DNA of 11,035 bases from an uncultured Christensenellaceae bacterium (GTDB lineage Bacteria; Bacillota; Clostridia; Christensenellales; Aristaeellaceae), in assembly GCA_905236495.1 (NCBI GenBank), contig CAJOPV010000031.1, positions 1-11,035 of the forward strand. Reading direction: 5' to 3'. A program made the position numbers and the translations under genes. The notes beneath the pieces are model-generated. The model ran no database searches. It was not told where the DNA came from and saw only the letters and a program-made list of their open reading frames with translations. Positions 1 through 5,853 of the stretch are shown one piece after another (the first letter of the stretch is position 1; every line of letters starts with the position of its first letter).

Positions 1-87
1 AGTCGCCTAGCTTGGTCGAGGGCGCACGACTGGAAATCGTGTAACGGGTAAAACCGTTCGAGAGTTCGAATCTCTCCTTCTCCGCCA
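1..87 (+). tRNA. tRNA-Ser (anticodon GGA), 5' end cut off by the window
   Basis: This tRNA reads UCC/UCU serine codons. The anticodon arm is CACGA-CTGGAAA-TCGTG at 25-41, with anticodon GGA at 32-34. A long variable arm (AACGG 43-47 paired with CCGTT 54-58) marks it as a class II tRNA, as serine tRNAs are. The T arm is GAGAG-TTCGAAT-CTCTC at 60-76. The 3' acceptor strand CTTCTCC (77-83) is followed by discriminator G and an encoded CCA (85-87). The matching 5' acceptor strand, expected to be GGAGAAG, and a base or so after it lie before position 1, so the gene is partial. A terminator follows directly. Confidence 0.97.
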
Positions 88-88
88 G

Positions 89-130
89 AAATGCAGTGGT
101 GTTAGAATGCAGCATCACTGCATTTTGTTT
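89..130 (+). terminator. Rho-independent terminator of tRNA-Ser
   Basis: AAATGCAGTG (89-98) is the exact reverse complement of CACTGCATTT (116-125). The stem can extend by three more pairs, one of them G-T, leaving an 11-base loop. A T-rich tail (TTTTGTTT, 123-130) follows. Its place two bases after the encoded CCA fits termination of the tRNA transcript. Confidence 0.88.
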
Positions 131-243
131 ATCGTGGAAATCGAGCAATGACCCCAATGAATCTGCCCCGGAAGAAAAAGAAACCCTGGCTTCAGATCCT
201 TCAGGAGCAGCAAAGGGCCGCGTCCTGACGAAAAAAGGAAATA

Positions 244-267
244 TTGTCAAGGAAAAATGCTTGACAG
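244..267 (+). promoter_or_regulatory. Upstream dyad, candidate operator overlapping the -35 box
   Basis: TTGTCAAG (244-251) and CTTGACAG (260-267) form an inverted repeat with an 8-base spacer; the outermost pair is T-G, the rest match. The right arm contains the TTGACA -35 box (261-266), so a protein bound here would compete with RNA polymerase. The arms recur 49 bases downstream at 293-316. That the site is an operator is inferred from position and symmetry; the binding protein is unknown. Confidence 0.55.
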
Positions 268-288
268 ATCGTTCAGATTGTGTATAAT
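261..288 (+). promoter_or_regulatory. Sigma-A promoter of the ylxM-ffh operon
   Basis: A consensus -35 (TTGACA, 261-266) and consensus -10 (TATAAT, 283-288) are separated by 16 bases. Transcription should begin near 295, about 30 bases before the ylxM start codon. This is the only perfect pair of boxes I noticed in the window, and it fits a highly expressed SRP/ribosomal operon. Confidence 0.9.
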
Positions 289-291
289 ATC

Positions 292-317
292 CCTGTCAAG
301 AAAATGTGCTTGACAGG
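292..317 (+). promoter_or_regulatory. Downstream dyad at the transcription start and ribosome binding site
   Basis: CCTGTCAAG (292-300) and CTTGACAGG (309-317) are a perfect 9-base inverted repeat with an 8-base spacer. It nearly copies the dyad at 244-267. The left arm covers the predicted transcription start near 295, and the right arm includes the first three bases of the AGGAGG ribosome binding site (315-320). It could act as a DNA operator at +1, or in RNA as a small hairpin limiting ribosome access. The sequence does not decide between these. Confidence 0.55.
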
Positions 318-325
318 AGGGGCCG

Positions 326-703
326 ATGGACAGGAACGGACTTTCTTCCATGGAAAAGAAGGCGAGGCTTTCCTGGCTGCTGGCCTTTTACGGCGAAATG
401 CTGACGGAAAACCAGCGGGAGATCGCCAGGCTCTACTGGGAAGAGGATTTTTCGCTGGGGGAGATCGCGGGGCAGTTTTCCGTTTCCCGGCAAAGCGTTC
501 ACGATACGGTGAGCCGCACGGAAAAGCAGCTGGAGGCGCTGGAAGAAAAGCTGGGGCTTCTGAGCAGATTTCAACGGGTGGAAACGGGGCTGACAGAGAG
601 CTTGCAAGCGCTGGAGCAGGTGACCCCCACCGAGGATACAAGCCCCTATTTGATCCAAGCGAAGACGTGGATCAGAAGGCTTCTGGATCAGGAGGAAAAG
701 TAA
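326..703 (+). CDS. ylxM: YlxM/UPF0122 family helix-turn-helix protein, SRP-associated
   Basis: A 125-residue protein of the YlxM (UPF0122) family, which is encoded next to ffh across Bacillota and has been linked to signal recognition particle function. Residues about 27-70 form a helix-turn-helix resembling sigma-factor region 4 (LTENQREIARLYWEEDFSLG, then a recognition-helix segment SRQSVHDTVSR). A charged helical stretch and a C-terminal helix follow. The length is usual for the family. The start at 326 is set by AGGAGG at 315-320; a second ATG nine codons in (350) lacks its own site. The stop codon abuts the ffh ATG, so translation is probably coupled. The helix-turn-helix makes it a candidate, unproven, for binding the dyads upstream. 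Confidence 0.93.
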   Translation: MDRNGLSSMEKKARLSWLLAFYGEMLTENQREIARLYWEEDFSLGEIAGQFSVSRQSVHDTVSRTEKQLEALEEKLGLLSRFQRVETGLTESLQALEQVTPTEDTSPYLIQAKTWIRRLLDQEEK

Positions 704-2041
704 ATGGCTTTTGAAGGCCTTTCGGAAAAACTTCAAAACGCTTTTAAGAAGCTGACGGGCAAGGGCAAGCTGAACGAGCAGAACATCAAGGACGCCATGC
801 GGGAAGTGCGCCTGGCCCTGCTGGAAGCGGACGTCAACTATCTGGTGGTCAAGGATTTTGTAAAAAAGGTCACTGATCGGTGCGTCGGCGCGGAGATCCT
901 CGCCAATCTGAACGCGGGCCAGCAGGTCATCAAGATCGTCAATGAGGAATTGACGAGCCTGATGGGCGGCAGCAACGCCAAGCTCACCTGGTCCCCCGCC
1001 GTGCCTACGATCTATATGCTCTGCGGTTTGCAGGGCGCCGGCAAAACCACCATGGCTGCCAAGCTGGCAGGATACCTGAGCAAGCAGGGCAAAAAGCCCA
1101 TGCTGGCGGCCTGCGATATTTACCGCCCCGCCGCCATTAAGCAATTGCAGGTGGTGGGCGAGCAGGTAGGGGTGCCGGTGTTTGAAAAGGGCACCCAAAA
1201 CCCGGTTCAGACCGCCAAGGAAGCCATCGACTACGCCCGGTATTACGGGCGGGACGTGCTGATCGTGGATACCGCAGGGCGGCTGCACATCGACGAAGCG
1301 CTGATGGATGAATTAAAGCAGCTGAAATCCGCCGTCCGGCCCCAGGAGATCCTGCTGGTGGTGGATGCCATGACGGGCCAGGACGCGGTGAACGTCGCCA
1401 AGGCCTTTGACGAGCAGCTGAGCATCGACGGCGTCATCATCACCAAGCTGGACAGCGACACCCGCGGCGGCGCGGCCTTGTCTGTCCGGGCCGTGACGGG
1501 AAAGCCCATCAAGTTCGCCGGTATCGGCGAAAAGCTGGGGGATATCGAGCCCTTCCACCCGGAGCGGATGTCAAGCCGTATCCTGGGCATGGGGGATATC
1601 CTGACTCTCATTGAAAAGGCCACCGCCGCAGCGGACGAAGAAGCCCTGGCGAAGCTGGAAAGCAGCAAGAAAAAGCCCACCGATTTTGACTTAAACGATT
1701 TCTTGGATCAGATGCGGCAGATCAAGAAAATGGGGCCGCTGCAAAACGTGCTGGGCATGCTGCCGGGCATCGGCGGAAAGCTGAAAAACGTGGAAGTCGA
1801 TGACAGCGCCCTGAAAAAGCCGGAGGCCATCATTTGCAGCATGACCCTCAAGGAACGGCGCAACCCCGCCATCCTCAACGCCTCCCGGCGCAAGCGCATC
1901 GCCGCCGGGGCCGGGGTGACCGTGCAGGATGTGAACGCCCTGATCCGCCAGTTTGAGCAGATGCAGAAAATGATGAAGCAGATGATGGGCAACAAACGGG
2001 GCGCCATACGCGCCATGCGGAATATGAAATTCCCGCAGTAA
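704..2041 (+). CDS. ffh: Signal recognition particle protein Ffh (SRP54 GTPase)
   Basis: This is the protein subunit of the bacterial SRP. With 4.5S/6S RNA it binds signal sequences on nascent chains and delivers ribosomes to FtsY at the membrane. The N domain spans residues 1-~90. The G domain carries the P-loop GLQGAGKTT (108-116), DIYRPAA (138-144), DTAGR (189-193), TKLD (247-250) and GIGEKLGD (273-280). The methionine-rich M domain (about 325-440) has the finger-loop region GPLQNVLGMLPG and the RNA-binding segment RRKRIAAGAG (395-404). There the usual GSG is GAG; this position is known to vary (E. coli has GCG). 445 residues is full length. AGGAGG at 690-695 lies inside the end of ylxM, and the genes have no gap. 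Confidence 0.98.
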   Translation: MAFEGLSEKLQNAFKKLTGKGKLNEQNIKDAMREVRLALLEADVNYLVVKDFVKKVTDRCVGAEILANLNAGQQVIKIVNEELTSLMGGSNAKLTWSPAVPTIYMLCGLQGAGKTTMAAKLAGYLSKQGKKPMLAACDIYRPAAIKQLQVVGEQVGVPVFEKGTQNPVQTAKEAIDYARYYGRDVLIVDTAGRLHIDEALMDELKQLKSAVRPQEILLVVDAMTGQDAVNVAKAFDEQLSIDGVIITKLDSDTRGGAALSVRAVTGKPIKFAGIGEKLGDIEPFHPERMSSRILGMGDILTLIEKATAAADEEALAKLESSKKKPTDFDLNDFLDQMRQIKKMGPLQNVLGMLPGIGGKLKNVEVDDSALKKPEAIICSMTLKERRNPAILNASRRKRIAAGAGVTVQDVNALIRQFEQMQKMMKQMMGNKRGAIRAMRNMKFPQ

Positions 2042-2050
2042 CTTATCGCA

Positions 2051-2076
2051 GGTCATCATAAACCCTTATGATTACC
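2051..2076 (+). promoter_or_regulatory. Hairpin between ffh and rpsP
   Basis: GGT-C-ATCATAA (2051-2061) pairs with TTATGAT-T-ACC (2066-2076) around the loop ACCC, giving ten pairs with one C-T mismatch. No T-run follows, so it is not a standard terminator. It sits 10 bases after the ffh stop and 20 bases before the rpsP ribosome binding site. It could be an RNA processing or stability element. TATGAT (2067-2072) inside it resembles a -10 box, but no good -35 precedes it. Confidence 0.45.
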
Positions 2077-2110
2077 ATAGATCACAATTCAGTTTAGGAG
2101 GAACAAAACC

Positions 2111-2359
2111 ATGGCTGTCAAGATTCGTCTCAAGAGAATGGGCATGAAAAAGCACCCCTTCTACCGCATCGTCATCGCTGACGAGCGCAGCCCCCGGGAT
2201 GGCCGCTTCATTGAGGAGATCGGCTACTACGATCCCATGAAGCAGCCCGCCGAAATCAAGGTGGATAACGAAAAGGCCCAGCAGTGGATCAAGAACGGCG
2301 CCCAGCCCACGGATACCGTGCGCGTGCTGCTCAAGAAGTCCGGCGCCATCGAAGGCTGA
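2111..2359 (+). CDS. rpsP: 30S ribosomal protein S16
   Basis: An 82-residue S16, a protein of the 30S body needed for small-subunit assembly. The N-terminus MAVKIRLKRMGMKKHPFYRI is diagnostic, followed by SPRDGRFIEEIGYYDP and the C-terminal TDTVRVLLKKSGA. The length is usual. AGGAGG at 2096-2101 lies 9 bases before the ATG. It sits between ffh and khpA, the common order in Bacillota. The stop codon at 2357-2359 overlaps a possible upstream start of khpA. Confidence 0.98.
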   Translation: MAVKIRLKRMGMKKHPFYRIVIADERSPRDGRFIEEIGYYDPMKQPAEIKVDNEKAQQWIKNGAQPTDTVRVLLKKSGAIEG

Positions 2360-2394
2360 TGACCGAGCAAACGGCATCGCAGAAAGGAACATCC

Positions 2395-2622
2395 ATGCGC
2401 GAACTCGTCCTGTTCCTGGCAAAGTCGCTGGTGGATCAGCCTGATGCGGTTCAGGTGATGGAAACCGAAGGGCCCGAGGCCATTATTCTGGAGCTCACCG
2501 TGGCGCCGGAAGATATGGGCAAGGTGATTGGCAAGCAAGGGCGCATCGCCAAGGCGATCCGCACGGTGGTAAAGGCCGCTACGGATAAGAATGCCAAGCC
2601 GGTTTTCGTGGAAATCCAGTAA
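2395..2622 (+). CDS. khpA: KhpA, KH-domain RNA-binding protein
   Basis: A 75-residue single-KH-domain protein, also known as YlqC. In Gram-positive bacteria KhpA pairs with KhpB (Jag/EloR) as an RNA chaperone affecting cell elongation and division. The KH signature GKQG (46-49) lies in VIGKQGRIAKAIRTVVKAA, and the N-terminus MRELVLFLAKSLVDQPD is typical. I chose ATG 2395 because it gives the usual length and AAAGGAA (2383-2389) lies 5 bases upstream. An in-frame ATG at 2359, overlapping the rpsP stop, would add 12 residues unlike the family. A terminator-like hairpin follows the stop. Confidence 0.93.
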   Translation: MRELVLFLAKSLVDQPDAVQVMETEGPEAIILELTVAPEDMGKVIGKQGRIAKAIRTVVKAATDKNAKPVFVEIQ

Positions 2623-2628
2623 AGCCAG

Positions 2629-2660
2629 AAGGGCGGCAACCTCAGCCGCCCTTTTCTTCT
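2629..2660 (+). terminator. Rho-independent terminator or attenuator between khpA and rimM
   Basis: AAGGGCGGC (2629-2637) pairs perfectly with GCCGCCCTT (2645-2653) around a 7-base loop. The tail TTTTCTTCT ends at 2660. It is a strong GC-rich hairpin in a place where the operon usually continues. The next gene starts only 25 bases later with no visible promoter between, so it may be leaky and set the ratio of upstream to downstream expression. Confidence 0.85.
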
Positions 2661-2684
2661 ATTGCAAAAAAGGAAAAGATATGT

Positions 2685-3215
2685 ATGCTGTCTGAATATA
2701 TTTTGATCGGTCAGGTGCTGCGGCCTCAGGGGATCAAGGGGCTGGTGAAGGTGCGCCCGGATACGGACGACCCGGCCCGGTACCGGGAATTGGAGCAGGT
2801 CTTTATCCAGAAAAACGGTCAGTATATCCCTGCGAAGGTTTCGGACGTATCCGTCCGGGACGACGGGGTGTATCTGCGGCTGGACGGCGCCGAGACCAGG
2901 GACGACGCCGAACATCAGCGGGAGGTTTTGCTCTACGTGGACCGGGCCCACGCCGTTCAGCTTTCGGAGGACGAGACCTTTATCTGCGACCTCATTGGCT
3001 GCCGGGCGGTGGATACCAAGGGAAACGAGCTCGGATCGGTCAGGGACGTGCTGCAGCCCGGCGGCAACGACGTGTATGTGATCCAAACTCCCAGGGGGCA
3101 GATGCTGCTGCCTGCCTTAAAGCATGTGATCCCGGAAGTGGACGTACAAAAAGGCATTGTGGTCGTTGACGAAAAACGGCTGCCCGAGGTGGCGGTCTGC
3201 GATTGGGAAAAATGA
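2685..3215 (+). CDS. rimM: 16S rRNA processing/ribosome maturation factor RimM
   Basis: RimM binds S19 in immature 30S subunits and promotes folding of the 16S rRNA head. Residues 1-~90 form the N-terminal beta-barrel domain, with the signature IGQVLRPQGIKGLVKVRPDT near the start. The PRC-barrel domain spans about 98-170 (CDLIGCRAVDTKGNELGSVRDV, then NDVYVIQTPRGQMLLPAL). 176 residues is usual. The start follows AGGA (2671-2674) by 10 bases. An out-of-frame ATG at 2681 lies closer to that site but stops after four codons. The stop TGA at 3213-3215 lies one base before the next gene. Confidence 0.96.
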   Translation: MLSEYILIGQVLRPQGIKGLVKVRPDTDDPARYRELEQVFIQKNGQYIPAKVSDVSVRDDGVYLRLDGAETRDDAEHQREVLLYVDRAHAVQLSEDETFICDLIGCRAVDTKGNELGSVRDVLQPGGNDVYVIQTPRGQMLLPALKHVIPEVDVQKGIVVVDEKRLPEVAVCDWEK

Positions 3216-3216
3216 T

Positions 3217-3849
3217 ATGAGCCTGCCTGCATTGGATAACCATGATTTCCGCATTCGGTATTATGAATTGATGCTGGAAGCGGATATAGGCAATATGCCG
3301 GAAATCCCGCTGCCGGAAGGATACCGTTATGTGTTCTATCAGGACGGCGATCGGGACCAGTGGATCAATATTGAAAAAAGCGCCAGAGAGTTTTCCGCCT
3401 ATGAGCAAGGTATGGACGCTTGGACACGGTATTATCTGAGCCATACAGATGAGCTCAAGCATCGAATGCTATTTATTGAAAATGAAGCGGGGGAAAAGAT
3501 CGCCACAGCAACCGCTTTTTATGACGTATTTGGAAAAGATACAAGCGGCGACGCTTGGCTGCATTGGGTAGCCGTCCGGCGGGAAGATCAGGGAAAAGGC
3601 CTCAGCAAGCCTCTGATAACCCACGCCATTCAAACCATGAAGCAGCTGGGCTATACCCACGCAAAAATCCCCACCCAGACCACCACCTGGCTGGCCTGCA
3701 AGATCTATTTGGATTTGGGGTTCCGGCCCATCCCCCAAAATCTGGCGCATAGCAGGGATGGCTGGCGCATAATGAAACGGCTGACGAATCATCCTGCGCT
3801 GGCGGCGCTGAGCCCGGCGGAGGATAACGAAGTGTTGGAAAGCCGCTGA
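3217..3849 (+). CDS. GNAT-family N-acetyltransferase of unknown substrate
   Basis: A 210-residue protein with a GNAT fold. Acetyl-CoA-binding motif A is visible at about 117-131: the strand WLHWVAV, then RREDQGKGLSKPL, with Q125-x-x-G128-x-S130 matching Q/RxxGxG/A except for the final serine. The C-terminal half has TQTTTWLACKIYLDLGFRP (153-171), where a late helix and strand are expected. GDRDQWINIEKSAREF (44-59) in the N-terminal half looks like a substrate-facing region. The substrate cannot be told. ATG 3217 follows the rimM stop by one base and has only a weak GGGAAA site, suggesting coupling; in-frame codons further upstream lie inside rimM. The first half looks lower in GC than its neighbours. 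rimM and trmD normally adjoin, so this gene is an insertion in the canonical order. Confidence 0.88.
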   Translation: MSLPALDNHDFRIRYYELMLEADIGNMPEIPLPEGYRYVFYQDGDRDQWINIEKSAREFSAYEQGMDAWTRYYLSHTDELKHRMLFIENEAGEKIATATAFYDVFGKDTSGDAWLHWVAVRREDQGKGLSKPLITHAIQTMKQLGYTHAKIPTQTTTWLACKIYLDLGFRPIPQNLAHSRDGWRIMKRLTNHPALAALSPAEDNEVLESR

Positions 3850-3869
3850 ACGATCGCAGAGGAATATAT

Positions 3870-4634
3870 ATGACCATTGATATTTTAACCATCTTTCCCG
3901 AAATGTTTGAAAGCGTGCTGAACGCAAGCATCCTGGGCCGGGCCCGGGAGCAGGGCCTCATCGCCGTGGAAGCCACGGATATCCGGCCCTTCTCCGCTTC
4001 CAAGCATAAAAACACCGACGATTATCCCTTCGGCGGCGGGGCGGGGATGCTGATGATGGCCCAGCCCATCGGGGACTGCATCAAAGCGGTGTGCGAAAAG
4101 CGGGGCGTGCCCTGCCCCTCCAACGCGAAAGGAGAAACCCCTCCATCTGGCGTAAAGCGGATTTATCTGTCCCCCCGGGGCGTGCCCCTGACCCAGAAGC
4201 TGGCCCAGGAATTATCGCAGGAGCAGCATCTGATCCTTCTGTGCGGGCATTACGAAGGGGTAGATCAGCGGGTCATTGATCAGTATATCGATCTGGAGGT
4301 GTCCATCGGGGATTACGTGCTCACCGGCGGCGAGCTGGGCGCCATGGTGCTGACGGACTGCGTAGCCCGGCTGATCCCCGGGGTGCTGGGCAGCGAGGAA
4401 AGCCCCCGGGACGAAAGCTTTTCCGATGAAGGGCTGCTGGAATATCCTCAATATACCCGGCCCAGGGTGTATGAAGGGATGGAGGTGCCGGAAGTGCTTT
4501 TGAACGGGGATCATGCCAAAATCGCCGCCTGGCGTAGGGAACAGGCCCTCCTTGTAACGAAGGAGCGCCGCCCGGACCTGCTCAAAAAGGCCAGCATGAC
4601 AGCCAAGGAACGGGAACGATTGGGCCTCCTGTGA
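3870..4634 (+). CDS. trmD: tRNA (guanine37-N1)-methyltransferase TrmD
   Basis: TrmD uses S-adenosylmethionine to make m1G37 next to the anticodon, which prevents +1 frameshifts. It is a SPOUT (trefoil-knot) dimer. Visible blocks are MTIDILTIFPEMF at the N-terminus, DYPFGGGAGM (51-60), LCGHYEGVDQRV (124-135), the knot segment SIGDYVLTGGE (145-155) and LLEYPQYTRP (189-198). R167 corresponds to E. coli R154. The position aligned with E. coli catalytic D169 is E182, next to D181. Residues about 76-96 look like a longer loop than usual before LSPRG. 254 residues is within the family range. AGAGGAA (3858-3864) precedes the ATG by 5 bases. A strong terminator follows. Confidence 0.97.
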   Translation: MTIDILTIFPEMFESVLNASILGRAREQGLIAVEATDIRPFSASKHKNTDDYPFGGGAGMLMMAQPIGDCIKAVCEKRGVPCPSNAKGETPPSGVKRIYLSPRGVPLTQKLAQELSQEQHLILLCGHYEGVDQRVIDQYIDLEVSIGDYVLTGGELGAMVLTDCVARLIPGVLGSEESPRDESFSDEGLLEYPQYTRPRVYEGMEVPEVLLNGDHAKIAAWRREQALLVTKERRPDLLKKASMTAKERERLGLL

Positions 4635-4646
4635 TCCTATCTTTAG

Positions 4647-4705
4647 AATACGGTCTCTTTCCCTGAATTTCAAGCGAAATCAAGGGAAAAAGACCGTATT
4701 TTTTT
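4647..4705 (+). terminator. Long rho-independent terminator after trmD
   Basis: An 18-base left arm (4647-4664, beginning AATACGGTCT) pairs with 4683-4700 (ending AGACCGTATT) with a single C-A mismatch (4657/4690). Inside, ATTTC (4667-4671) pairs with GAAAT (4676-4680) around the tetraloop AAGC. Seven T residues follow (4699-4705). This is the clearest transcription end in the window and separates the two gene blocks. Confidence 0.95.
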
Positions 4706-4768
4706 GTTGGATAACAGGATTTTTGACCGGGTGCGTGGAATACACCCTTTTAGTTGGAGGTGGAGCGC

Positions 4769-5770
4769 ATGACGATCCGGGAGGAACTGGAACAGCGGGA
4801 ACGGGAATGGCTGAGCCCCTACGCCGTATGCAGCGCCGACAGCAAAGGCCGGGATCGGCCCATGACGCCCTGCCCGTACCGCACCGATTTTCAGCGGGAT
4901 CGGGATCGTATCCTGCACTGCAAAAGCTTTCGCCGCCTGAAATTCAAAACCCAGGTGTTCATTTCTCCCGAAGGGGATCATTACCGCACCCGCCTGACCC
5001 ACACCCTGGAGGTATCCCAGGTGGCCCGTACTCTGGCCCGGAGCCTGAAGCTCAACGAGGATTTGACCGAGGCCATCGCCCTGGGCCATGATCTGGGCCA
5101 TACGCCCTTCGGGCATTGCGGAGAACGCACGCTGAACCGCCTTACCAACGGGAATTTCCGCCATAACGAGCAAAGTCTGCGGGTGGTGGAGATTCTGGAA
5201 GGGGGCGAGGGGCTGAACCTGACAAGGGAGGTCCGGGACGGCATCGTGCACCATTCAGGCCCCGTTGCCCCCGCCACCCTGGAGGGGGAATGCGTGGCCC
5301 GGGCGGACCGCATCGCCTACATCAATCACGATATCGACGACGCCATTCGGGCAGGGGTGCTCAAGGAGTTTGAATTGCCCCACGAGCTGATCCGCGTGCT
5401 GGGGGAAACCCACGGACAGCGCATCAATACCATGATCAGCGACGTGATCCGGGAAAGCCGGGATCAGCCTCACCTGCGGATGAGCGCTCCCATCCAAGCC
5501 GCCACGGACGAGCTGCGAAGCTTCCTGTTCAAAAACGTATATATGGATGCCTGGCGGAAGGAAGAGGAGGCCCGATGCGACCATCTTCTGACCGTCCTCT
5601 TTGCCTATTATATGGATCATCCTGCCCAGATGCCCATGGAATATGTGCAGATTTCCTATCGGGACGGAACGGAGCGGGCCGTCACCGATTTTCTCGCCGG
5701 CATGACGGACCGCTATGCCATGCGCACCTATCAGCGCCTGTTCATGCCGGAATCCTTTTCCGTAATGTAA
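4769..5770 (+). CDS. dgt: dGTP triphosphohydrolase-like HD-domain protein
   Basis: A member of the Dgt family of HD hydrolases, which convert dNTPs (classically dGTP) to the deoxynucleoside and triphosphate. The metal-binding residues are visible: H78 in RTRLTHTLEV, H107-D108 in ALGHDLGHTPFGHCGE and D188 in RADRIAYINHDIDDA. At 333 residues it is the shorter Dgt-like type common in Bacillota, not the ~500-residue E. coli form, so substrate preference cannot be assumed. ATG 4769 is chosen because GGAGG (4756-4760) lies 8 bases upstream; an in-frame TTG at 4754 would overlap that site. No convincing promoter was seen in the 135 bases after trmD. It is commonly found next to dnaG-rpoD in this phylum. 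Confidence 0.94.
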   Translation: MTIREELEQREREWLSPYAVCSADSKGRDRPMTPCPYRTDFQRDRDRILHCKSFRRLKFKTQVFISPEGDHYRTRLTHTLEVSQVARTLARSLKLNEDLTEAIALGHDLGHTPFGHCGERTLNRLTNGNFRHNEQSLRVVEILEGGEGLNLTREVRDGIVHHSGPVAPATLEGECVARADRIAYINHDIDDAIRAGVLKEFELPHELIRVLGETHGQRINTMISDVIRESRDQPHLRMSAPIQAATDELRSFLFKNVYMDAWRKEEEARCDHLLTVLFAYYMDHPAQMPMEYVQISYRDGTERAVTDFLAGMTDRYAMRTYQRLFMPESFSVM

Positions 5771-5853
5771 AGGTAAATTTGCTTCATCGAAAATTACGCT
5801 ATATTGCAGGAAAACGGCGTTTCATATCGAATCTATGCACAGGGAAACCCATG

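Noticed and set aside
60..87. Possible phage or island attachment site at the tRNA-Ser 3' end
   Set aside because: tRNA 3' ends are common integration sites, but I see no integrase and no second copy of this segment in the window.
201..228. Short inverted repeat TCAGGA/TCCTGA before the ylxM promoter
   Set aside because: Six pairs around a 16-base loop is weak and no T-run or promoter is attached; chance is the simplest explanation.
96..287. 63-codon + strand open frame after the tRNA
   Set aside because: It overlaps the tRNA terminator and the ylxM promoter, has no ribosome binding site and resembles nothing known.
296..1288. Long open frame on the - strand opposite ylxM and ffh
   Set aside because: It lies antisense to two firmly identified genes, has a low-complexity Leu/His/Gln-rich translation without family motifs, and is explained by GC-rich codon use on the + strand.
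704..2041. GAG instead of GSG in the Ffh RNA-binding motif as a functional loss
   Set aside because: The middle residue varies among active homologues (E. coli has Cys), and the surrounding motif is intact.
4729..4747. Hairpin GGGTG/CACCC in the dgt leader
   Set aside because: Only five firm pairs, and the following TTTT is short; not convincing as terminator or riboswitch.
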